Assembly (NCBI RefSeq): GCF_954871325.1
Contig: NC_088775.1
Coordinates: 84,793,561 to 84,857,560 of the forward strand
From: Gordionus sp. m RMFG-2023
Taxonomy: Eukaryota; Nematomorpha; Gordioida; Chordodea; Parachordodidae
DNA length: 64,000 nucleotides
Reading direction: 5' to 3'
Below are positions 52,801 to 62,575 of the stretch, piece by piece. The notes beneath the pieces were generated by a model, which saw only the letters and a program-made list of their open reading frames with translations, had not been told where the DNA came from and searched no databases. The position numbers and the translations under genes were made by a program. The number at the start of each line of letters is the position of its first letter. The first letter of the stretch is position 1.

Positions 52801-55800
52801 CCCATCTAGTAACCTCTCCTAACAACCTATGAAATGCTTTCTTCAAATCAACAAACGCATAATACAGTTTCGTTTCCTTCGTAAGATACTTCTTCTGTAT
52901 TTGTCTCACCACAAAACTTGCATCTGTTGTCTTTCCCCGATGTAAAACCAAACTTCATTTCATCAATTTTAATTTCATCTGTCGTCTTTTCTCGATGTAA
53001 AACCAAACTTCATTTCATCAATTTTAGTTTGTTCCCTTATCCGCTTCTCTAACACCCTCTCAATACCTTCATTGCATATTCCAATAGTTTAATAGCTCTG
53101 TAAGACCAGCAATCTAAAGGATCACCTTTCCCCTTGTATACTGGAATAATTATACTTATTCGCCAGTCCTCGGGGATAGTTCCTTCTGTGACAATTTGCT
53201 TGGCTAAATTCATTAACCATTCAATCCCTAAGTCATCAGAACCTTTAAACTCTTATGCCTACCACCCTCGTTAAACCCGATGGCTTCCCTTTTTTCATTT
53301 TTTTCACTGCTCTCTTTATTTCGTTTTTTCCAAATTTACACCCTGGACCTTCTAGCTTTGCGCATATTATTATCCTATTCATTTTCTTCGTTCAAAAGTC
53401 ATTCTATGTAGATCTTCCAGGTGTTCTTAATACCACTACTAACAATCACCATTTTTCCTTCCATATTTTTCAAACATTTAACACCTACCGCATCCTGCCT
53501 CTTTTTTGCAATTGCTTTGCCATTCGAACCACATTTGCCATTCCTTCAGTTCATTCCATTTCTTTAGTAAACTTGTGTCTTTTTTCTTCTTACGCCTTCG
53601 CTATTAATTTCTTAGCATTTCTTTTCGCCATCTTGTAAATAGCGTTATCACTATTTTCTTTACTATTATACCATTCTTTGAAGCATTACCGTTTCTCATC
53701 CACAGCTTTCGCTACCTCCGAGTTGAACCACCAAATCTCTTTATGTCTAGGCGACCCTTTTGTTCATCCACATACCTCCTCAGTTGTCATCACTCAGGTT
53801 TTATTCATGGCTTCCTACTTGTCATTTACCCCAGATGCTTCTTCCACCTCCGCTTGCCCTATCGCCAATGTAATATTAAATTGACGTCTAGCACTCTCCT
53901 CCTTCAATTTCCAAGCCTTCAGCTTTGGCACAAACTTTCATTTAGTAATCCTGGAGTCTTTAAAAGTGAGATCTCATATACTAGTAGATGCTGTTAATAC
54001 ATTCCTCTCCGGTTATCACTTTCACATTTTTTACTATGCATCTTTAACATCTCCTTAATAACAAATAAACCATTGCACTTTTGGTACTACCCAACTTATA
54101 AGTCACAAGCTTCTGATTCTTTCTTCAACAATGTATTAGAGACAATTATTTCACCTTAAATCCTCTCCCTTTTCAGATTTCTCATACCGTAACTGAATCC
54201 TCCATATACTCCTTCATAGCCCCCACAACTCGCTCCCACATATTCATTTAGATCACCAGCCAGGATAATCCCCTCTTCATTTGCCAGTCTCGATGTAACC
54301 CCCAAAAGACTGTCTTAAAATATATCTTTCTCTTCTTCACTTCTTCCAACCTAAGGAAAATATGCCGAGATAATATTATATGCTTTTTATCAAAAATCAT
54401 CTTGATAACCATTATCTGGTTATCTAGCCTTCTCACTTCGACTACTTTGTCTACCAATCCGCAACCAATACTCCAACTCCAACCTTATCATTATTGCTTC
54501 CTTAGTCACTAGTCTTGCATATCGTTCTTGCGCCATTACCTTTCCATCTGGTCTCCTGTATGCCGCACACATCTATATGTTTTCGAAGCAATATATCGAC
54601 CACTTCTCCCACTCTTCCCGTCATACTCCCAACATTCTATGTCGCGACTCGCCCGTACCACTTATTCTTGTTGTATTGTTAGTAGTAATAGAATAGAAAT
54701 TTTGCAATTGTTAGTAGTAATAGAATAGAAATTTTGCAATTGTTAGTAGTAATAGAAATATAAGTATTAATAATTCTTCAATTCGTTTTCTCTTATTTCA
54801 TATCAAAATAATATGTTCTTCTTTTGTTATTCAAATTCAAATAATAATCTAATAATAAAAATAAACATTTTACAAAAAAATACAAAAATAATAATTCAAT
54901 ACATATCAATTATCAGGTCGTTTATGGCCGTCATAAGTTACATTTTCACGAATCGTGCTTCCACCAGGTTTCCCATCCTTCTTTTTGTCGTAGTCGGATG
55001 AGGAGGCCCATGGGGTACTTTGGGCTGTATCCTCTCCATGCTTTGTTGCAATCATTAGGAAATTTTATAGCAAGATTTTTGCAATTGGATGCCCTTTCTG
55101 ACATCAACCAATTTAAGTTGTTTTTACACCCGGTCGAGGAGACTGCGATCCTGTTCTAGACCCAGATCATAAGGCCTTTTAGACCTCCATTAGCAGCCAA
55201 AAGATGTTGCCACTCCCACTCCACAATGAGGCTGAAGGTAGGATTTTGACAAAGAATCAAATACCTATTCTTTCTTCATTTGGCTTGTAAGGATGAAGAT
55301 TATACTCTCTAATATAATTGAAAAAACCTAATAGACCGTGGCGATAAAACTAAAGCTGAAAGCAGAATAAAATGAAATGTGTATTGTTTTTTAAATATTT
55401 ATATAAATATATTGATACCTAAATATTGAATAATTTTAAAACAACGATTAGACTATATTAAAATATAAAGTAAATAATAAAGTAACAAGTAACGTGGCAA
55501 GTAGCGCATTACTTTAATACATCCCTTTTTGAATAGTAACACGGTTAATTTTTAATGAAAAAGTAACGCCGTTTCTTTTTTGTAAGGCTTTACTATGCAG
55601 CACTTAATATTTAATTACAGATACTTACGCGATTTACACTAGGTTTAGAATTTGAGTTCCAGGGTAAGCATTGAGTATAGTTAGATTTTGTTTCACATGA
55701 ATAAGCTTCTTCGAATTCTTGGGACATTAGAATAGTTTTAAAAACTCTACAGTTAATTTTTTTTATAGCGATAAAAATGAATTAAGTTTAAGAAATATGA

Positions 55801-58800
55801 TATAATTTAAGAGACTAATAAAAATAATAAGTTTTTAACAATTTATTTTTATTGTGATTTTGTTAAGTAGATAGTAGTTTGATTATCATAGGGTTTTGAA
55901 CTCGATATTACAGTTCGGTTAACAGTTCAGGATATTCTTTTTAACGGTTTGTTTCGGCTTTTGTTACGTTTCGGATCTCTGGTTTCAACAACTCAACTTC
56001 GATTAATTCTACTTATTTTAAAAAATTAGGTCCATTTGGTCCCGGTTTTTAAATATATTTTTATACTTCGCCCAAATTTTTAAAGGTTTTAGACCTGTAG
56101 GTCTCTAATAAATAGTAGACATTAAATATTTATTAAAAAAAAATTGTTAATATTATATATATAACTTGGCTTTTTCTTTTGAATAGATGGCAAAAAAATA
56201 AATTTTTAACCTCAAAGGTAAGCTGAGTTCTCGATTCTTTAGTAAGGACATAGAATATTCCTTCGTTTCCACAGAACACATACTCTATAAATGGGAAAGA
56301 TAAAATTAAGTCTGTGAACCAGATTTAGGGGTTCAGAAATTTTAAACTCTATTTAGCTGAAATTTTGAAAACAGAAACTGAATTGGGACCATATTTTTAA
56401 AAGAAGTTCGAACCTGCCTGGATTCTGAGTACCACGGGTGTGATGGGTTCTTTATATCTGTTTGGACCTGCTCAAAATGTCCAGCTAGACAATTTAAAAT
56501 TTTTGGACCCTAATTTAGGTTAATGTTAAAACCATTTTTGGTATATATCTATATATATACTAACTTGCGCGAATCTTAAAAAGAATATTTGTTTATCATT
56601 CATAGAAATGTTTAGTCTAAAATATTCATAATCCTGATCAGTATCATCACTCGAATTCTGATAAAGCTAAAAAAAAAGAGTGTTTAATTTTAATTTGTTG
56701 ATTTACTTGATATAAGGATTTTAAAACGATCGAATCGATTAAATTGATATTTTTTTCCATAATCTAATTTTTTTTAAAAAAATTAAAACTAGTTATGAAA
56801 TGAAGAAATAATTACATTTTGAATATAATACTAAGGGAATATCTGTAAATCAACACCGAGAGAGGGTATATATGTATCGATAAAGCGGATAATTTTTAAA
56901 GGCGTAAGATATTTGCAAATTAAAATGTTCGTAATACAGATAATGGGAGTGTTGTTTAATTGATATGATATATAATAACAATAATTATTATAAATCGATA
57001 TATAAAAGTTATTAATTGTTAATATAACTAGATATGGGCGTAACAAGGATTTTTCTAAGAGGTGAGAGGGGGGGGGACTTGCAGGCATTTGACAGGGTGA
57101 AATTTTTTTTATTGGAATACGCAAAAAAAAGTATTCCTTTTCAGAAAAATTTTAAATAATGTCATGCTGAGTATAAAAGGCGAGGAGGGGGGGGGGGTAG
57201 GAGGGAGGTGATTAGTTCTTATATCAAAATGGTAAGAGAATATTTGTAAATTTAATTTCCCTACGTCCATATTGGCTACGCCCATAGGTATGATAATATA
57301 AACCTGATTATATAACGAGTGATTATCTAACGAGTGATTTTCTGACGAGTGATTATTTAACGAGTAATTTTCTAACGAATAATTATTTAACGAGGAAGTT
57401 AGGTCTAGGCTTAATTCCTTTAAGCAGGTCTTTACTGGATTATTTGGTTCCAATACTTCTAATTTCAATTCTGGTTTTTTTTGTTTTTATATAATTATGC
57501 CTGGAAATATTATTCTTATAATATAACAAGATTTATGAAGAAATCTTACTATAACTATAAAATATCTTTATCTCTTCTTTAAAAAAAGTTAATGAAAAAA
57601 AAATGAAATTTTTCTAAGAATTATAATATATATTGTCTTTATAATATTTTTTCTCCTACAATTTAACAGGGGAATAGGGAATGGGGGGGGGATAATATTA
57701 AATATGGGATATGGCACCGGTATTCCTTGGGAGGAGGTGAAATCATGTTCAGTATCTACATTTACTAATGACACGCTAAAAATTTTAATTAATAATGCCA
57801 ACTTTTTGGAATCATTATCTTGGTAAATATATTGAATAATAATGCATAGCATACAAATTATCTCTTGTTTAAAATTAAGGCGGGTATTTGACCCATTTAC
57901 CCGATACCATTTGAATGGCATTATTTGCATTTACGACGCAGAGCCCAATTTGTGCGCACTATAATGCTGTTTTAAATAGTAAATATTAGTTTTATGTCCT
58001 TAAGGCCTCCACTATATCAAATTCAAAAATAATGATATTCACGAGAATGAAAGAAAGTTTTTTTTACCATCTAGTATAATTTCGACCAAGGCATAAATAA
58101 TTTGGAATCCGATTCCTCCATAATACCAAGAGCTAGTATTTGCATTTGAAGATAAAATATTATATTATTTCTGAATATGAATAATGCATACCTTTGGGTG
58201 CGAAAATTGATCATCCAATGAATAAGGATTCCAAGATTAACCCCTAATAATTGAAGGATTTATAGGAAGGGTAAAAAAAGTTTAAAATATTAATAAGAGT
58301 GATCGTGCTATACTGATGATACTTAACAAGGTTGAACTCTCTAACCCTGCATCCATAATTAGCGCGAAATTCGTGGCAAAATATACAAAATGTGATGTAT
58401 ATCATAAAATTTTATATTAACTTTTTGTTAACTTCGCCGCGAATTTGCTTTAACTGTGAAAGCAGTGTAATAGCTACCAAATTGAAATCATGTATATATT
58501 TAAAAGTTTTCTATAAAGTATCTATAAAAATTAATTTAAGCTGTAATTCTAAAACTTTAATTTAATAAAAAAAAAGAGATTTTTGAATCTCTTAATACGC
58601 CGGACTACCATAAATTGAAATATATTTCGACATAAATTACCACGTATATAATCAGACACAACATTTATTAATTAATGTGTATCATAAATTAGAAAACAAG
58701 CTTTAATATTTTATACTTAATTCATTGCCAACAACTTTGATGGATACGTCCAAAGGCCAAGGATCCCATCTAATCAATAGTTAAATATACTTGGTTATAA

Positions 58801-61800
58801 ATCTTATATATTTAAATTTTTTTAAAAAAAAATATATAAAGAATGACCATCTAAAAATACTAGATTAATCTGTTTTTCAATATTTTTTAACCCTTTCAAA
58901 TTCAAACATTGACTTTTCCTTAAAAACTCTGATCTTACCTATATATCATATGATTTTCTTTTTAAATTCGATAAACTAATATTAAAAAAAAAAATAATTA
59001 TAAGCCGTATTTGGATTTTCACGACTTAACTTTAAATTGTAATTTGTTATATTTATACCTAGATTTAACGTGAAGTTATTTGTATAATTTTAATGTTGTA
59101 AACGAATGCGTTCAAAATGAACGCACGTGTTCGTGAACGAAGTTGATGTCTTTTTCGTAAAAAAGTAAGGCTGCATTCAAAGTAGAGACGCATCCGTTTT
59201 TTACATCCGTTCCGTCAAAAGTCAATCTCAATTTTTTTAAAATTATAAGTAACGTTTGCCGGATCAAAAAGTCAAAATGTTTTGACTTTAAAATTTGCCG
59301 ATCCATTTTTAAGACGGAAGGTATCGGATCGAACGCACTTTAAACATATATATCATTTTTAATGAGATTGACTTTTGACGGAACGGATGTAAAAAACGAA
59401 TCTGTCTCCACTTTGGATGCAGCCTAATGCACCCATTTATTTTTTACGAGCATTTAATGTTGATGCTTTTCTTTTTTTTTCTACGAACGCGCTCGTTTTT
59501 TACGTTCGTATTTTAGAAAATCTTATTTTTATCAATTTAAAAATAAAATATTAATACCAATTTTTTTAAGAAAAAAGGGTTATTTTTTTAATCAGCTGTT
59601 TCCTTTATCACATTTGAATTTTTTTAACTAGCCATTTTTGTTCTTATAGTATAGTTTATTAATTTCAATATTTTTATTTATATTTTATAAATGAACTTAA
59701 GCATGGCTGTTTTTATTTCATCATCTTCTGATTTTGGAATTACCATGGCCCAAATATAATAATTACTTTACAGTAACATCCTATATTCAATAAACTAATT
59801 AGCCCCTAACCAAATGTAAAATATGTCTAAAAAGTATAATATAAGTTTCAAAATCTTCAAGTTCTAATTTAAAGAGATATTTGATTGTAATATTTATTAT
59901 TTTATATAATATAATAACTATAAGTTTAATAATTTATTTTAGTTTGTTGTATTTCATAAGCTTATTAAATTATTATAATAAATACATTAAAAATCATCAA
60001 ATATTATATGTTATATACAGATATATATATAATAGTTAATATCTTTTAGAATATATTTTGTTTTACCGTGATTATTTGAAATTTCGCTTATTTTTTTAAA
60101 GTTTTTATCAAGGGTTTGATATTTTAATAGTTAAACACAATTAAAGTATTATAAATTTATATAATTGATGAATAATTAAATTTCATATGATATATAGAAG
60201 TTAAAAATAATTTTTTTTATTCACTTAAAACCAATAATTTTAAACATGGCTAATATATTGCCTTAAAAAATATAAGGTATATATTTATAATAAATTTAAT
60301 TTAAAAAAAAAATTTATTCACAAAGTTTTGAACGAACGTGAACGCGCATTCCTTTTTTTGAGAACATTGAAGGTGAACGCGTTCGATTTTTGACAATGAA
60401 CGTTGAACGCGTTTGATTTTTTTTAGAAATTTTTACAGCACTAGATAATATCAATATTAGCCATTTATTTTTAATACTGCTTTTACTCTTATAGAAAAGC
60501 CAAAAAAAATATTTCAACAACTTTTAGTTGTGTTTGTTTCAGATAACCAAAGATTTGCAAAGAAATAAAATAGAATAAAATTGCGCTAGATCAAATCTAG
60601 GAATATTAAGTATACTCTGTAGAGTTATAAATTTCATAGCTACCCTAATCAAGCCAATCTAATTGCGAAATCATCTAATTATATAAACCTCATAATTGGA
60701 AGATTTTTGTTGCTTATGCTTCGGCTGTTTCGTCCTAGGCAGAATGCTCGCAAAGTTAACATATTCTTGAAATAATTGGTTTTCGAAAGATTCTTCATCT
60801 AAATATACATCTGAATAGGATATAAATAGAATGGTAGCGTTACATGTTTGTAATAATAGTGTATTGCGCCTGGTTGCATTATATAAGATGGGTATCCGAT
60901 GACAGGCTTTATAGCGATGATCTTTGTGATATTTAAAAAGATATAAAATAATTACATTTTTATTGCAATAATTTTTATTAAGGATATGGTTAAACATTAT
61001 CACAAACGTAAAGATTTTTGAAAATGATAAATTAAACCGTTTTCTTCAATGTGAGGGGGAGTGGCAACATCTCTGAATAATTAATAGAGGTTTAAAAGGT
61101 TTCACCAATGGGATGTAAAAACTCTCTAAAAGGGGTTGATGTCAGGAAGGGCACGCAATCTTAAAAAGAATGACTCCAAAATCACTTATGATCACAAGAA
61201 AATATGGGAGGAGTATAGCATTAAGTACCCAGTGGGTAGATTATAGAAGGAAATTGAACGATCGCATCTGAATAATTAAGATGGCCATTGTTAAAAGAAT
61301 ATTTAATGTGAGTTAAGAGTATGCACACCCTAAGTAGGTAGAGGTGATAAATAGAAGGATATATTTAGGGATAGAATTTTAGCGGAAACCTAACGAGAAG
61401 GCTATTATGCTAGGAAGAGATTTAAATGGAACGTTTGATCATATGCTGAAGGATTTCACTGGTCGTACAAAAATTATTTGAAAAAAAAAGGATCCTAGAC
61501 TTTGGCTATTCTATGAAAATTGTGGTTGGTAGCACTTTGTATTATAAGTAAAGCAAATGATTGATAGAGGAGTACTGAATTCTTGCTAACTAGAATGCTA
61601 TTTTCGTGGTAAGACAAATGTTAAATGTATTAAGTGAAAATAAGAATTTATTACGCGTTTTTAGGCCTAGAAAAAGCATTTAATATTACCGCGTGAGGTT
61701 GTTAAATGGGCATTGAGAATAGAAATGATTGGTGTCAGCAGTGATGACAATGCACGAGAATGCCAAAATGGTTGTTAGGATACATGATAGTGAACTCATA

Positions 61801-62575
61801 AAGGATAAATCCTGAGTACATGATTATTCATAATAATAATGGAGGTGCTGAGACCAGAGAGTATGTAGAAGACTCCATGATAAATTTTGTAAGCTGAAGG
61901 GTTTGTACTGTTGGCAACAAGTGAAACGAAATAAAGGATATCTTAATCATAATGAAGATGGTTATAAAAGCAATTTAAAAGGGAATGAATGAAAGACTAT
62001 GGGAATTTGGAGACAAAAGACCAGAAAATAAGGAAGAAACATGCGCCTTGCCACGTAACATATATTGGAAAAGCATTGCCATAAAATAAATCTAATCTAA
62101 TAAAGCAAGCGCGACATTTATCTTTAGACCTGTGTGAAAAGGCTTTAAGCGGCACATAAATAATGGTAGACAGAATATCGGAAATGGAGTTATTTGTAAA
62201 AAGTGATGGAAGTGTTGATTCCGCTTTTGTTGTAAATATTATAAATGCATGGTAGAAATTACGAAATATGTCACCTAGAAATCGATTTTGTGTAAATCTT
62301 CCCCAAATGGCTACGGGGCTGGATGAATATAAGGAAAAATTGGATATAAAAAAATTATTCTATAGAATGCAATGATTATTATAACATCCTTTTGTTGACT
62401 GACACACTCTATTTTATGATATTATAGAGAAATTTATAAGAAATAATTTTAATGTATTTAATTATGATTGGCATACCTGGTTAGTTACAGATCTTTTGTA
62501 GATTAAGTGTAACCAATCAATTTTATTTATATTTCTGTTGATAAAAAGCTTGCTTTTGGTTACTATGTTTTCTAT
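49823..62575 (-). CDS. M13 metallopeptidase-like gene B, exons 7-18 (5' part outside the window)
   Basis: Exons matching gene A 7-18: 62575-62477, 60921-60844, 60798-60689, 58769-58717, 58243-58192, 58132-58068, 57470-57304, 56763-56707, 56666-56565, 56284-56211, 55743-55629, 49873-49823; together 1023 nt, 340 codons plus stop, all phases conserved. Exon 15 is identical to A at 26 of 34 residues. Landmarks: IDW, IGYP, YYGGIG, KQIFFLRFAQ, CLPW. The HExxH position reads YALVE, ExxxD is absent and the DxHxP His is missing, as in gene A. Differences: exon 13 carries six in-frame pentapeptide repeats; at exon 17 one base is missing next to the acceptor, and the frame holds only if the next AG, 2 nt on, is used (Ser-Phe-Lys for Arg-Val-Tyr-Lys). 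Exons 1-6 were not found up to 64000; A's intron 6 is 4.5 kb, so they probably lie beyond. Role unknown; inferred secreted non-enzymatic M13 relative. Confidence 0.85.
50288..50478. mobile_element. hairpin MITE in last intron of gene B
   Basis: GTGTTGTCAAACGGCTCG after TA (50286-50287), right end 'cgagccgtttaacaacca' before TA (50479-50480). It has no counterpart in the same intron of gene A. Confidence 0.75.
51692..55254 (-). mobile_element. RTE-like LINE, near full length, in last intron of gene B
   Basis: 3.56 kb bounded by an 8-bp duplication AATCAAAT (51684-51691 and 55255-55262); the 3' end has a short (GAA)n tail rather than poly(A). The - strand order is endonuclease (GRVGEVVDILLRKHIDVCGI then QETRWKGNG near 54550; VVEVRRLDN), reverse transcriptase (FVDLKKAFHR near 52850; FDVKVGLH; ELLYADDLVL at about 52570) and C-terminal RRNRLKWFGHAERM / RTRGRPKMTW (51730-51900). 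One ORF, this length and a microsatellite tail fit RTE-type elements; the clade is not proven. It is inactive: the frame is broken repeatedly, a 57-bp tandem duplication lies at 52930-53030 and 32-bp repeats at 54676-54757. Gene A's last intron preserves the empty site near 27150. Confidence 0.9.
57038..57283. mobile_element. GGGCGTA hAT-like MITE in gene B intron 13
   Basis: Left GGGCGTAACAA, right TTGGCTACGCCC, the terminus type of the 12665 element. Flanks CTAGATAT and ATAGGTAT agree at 6 of 8 bases. Poly-G runs inside both halves (57067, 57188). Confidence 0.6.
57304..57393 (-). repeat. six 15-bp in-frame repeats in gene B exon 13
   Basis: Units encode SLNNY, SLENY, SLNNH, SSENH, SLDNH and SLYNQ, ending exactly at the splice donor. 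Gene A has one comparable unit (SLGAYN). The units differ at single bases, so the expansion is not brand new, yet no unit breaks the frame. Asn-rich surface insertion inferred. Confidence 0.9.
58068..58132 (-). CDS. gene B exon 12, former zinc-site exon
   Basis: Reads SSWYYGGIGFQIIYALVEII. Same length and phase as gene A's exon; HExxH is YALVE. The Tyr-Ala-Leu shared with A indicates that the motif was lost before the duplication. Confidence 0.88.
59091..60443. mobile_element. hAT-like element in gene B intron 9
   Basis: Left TAATGTTGTAAACGAATGCG, right inverse of TAGTGCTGTAAA; both subterminal regions are dense in 'gaacgcgttcg'-type motifs. Flanks TATAATTT (59083-59090) and GATAATAT (60444-60451) agree at 6 of 8 bases. 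No transposase. It contains the MITE at 59169. Confidence 0.65.
59169..59424. mobile_element. PIF/Harbinger-type MITE nested in the hAT element
   Basis: The ends GGCTGCATTCAAAGTAGAGA and its inverse (3-4 differences) continue as 70-bp arms with 'acatccgttccgtcaaaagt'. The 3-bp flanks are TAA on both sides (59166-59168, 59425-59427), as Harbinger elements make. Its arms are much better preserved than those of its host element, so it is younger. Confidence 0.85.
61045..62370 (+). mobile_element. internally deleted LINE of the same family, antisense in gene B intron 7
   Basis: The 5' start 'gggagtggcaacatct' matches the 5' end of the LINE at 51692-55254, so its 5' end is nearly complete. The + strand then shows endonuclease scraps (GRDLNGTFDHMLKDFTG near 61420, 'ILDFGYSMKIVVGSTLYY'), LEKAF and REVVKWALR (about 61675), a MTMHENAKMVVRIHDSE-like RT piece (61745), and a post-RT piece (SDGSVDSAFVVNIINAW near 62200). 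Large internal parts, including YADD, are missing and frames change often. Confidence 0.75.

Larger units (their letters stand above)
50090..55607. mobile_element. old AGTAACG element in last intron of gene B, split by a LINE
   Basis: Left 'agtaacgttgttacc' (50101) and right 'agtaacgccgtttc' (about 55561) blocks correspond to those in gene A (26588-27535). The LINE at 51692-55254 interrupts it. Ends approximate. Confidence 0.5.

Noticed and set aside
53255-53997. Open frames of 127, 68 and 84 codons on the + strand
   Set aside because: They lie antisense to the LINE, between and over its endonuclease and reverse-transcriptase regions; the coding signal is on the - strand.
57289-57400. Short regular repeats as a CRISPR-like array
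   Set aside because: They are 15-bp in-frame coding repeats without spacers in a eukaryotic exon.
57109-57468. 119-codon - strand frame as a stand-alone gene
   Set aside because: Only its first 55 codons are real: they are gene B exon 13. The rest is intron read-through.
60671-61003. 110-codon - strand frame as a separate gene
   Set aside because: It runs across exons 8 and 9 of gene B and the 45-nt intron between them in the wrong frame; the spliced frames match M13 and have a counterpart in gene A.
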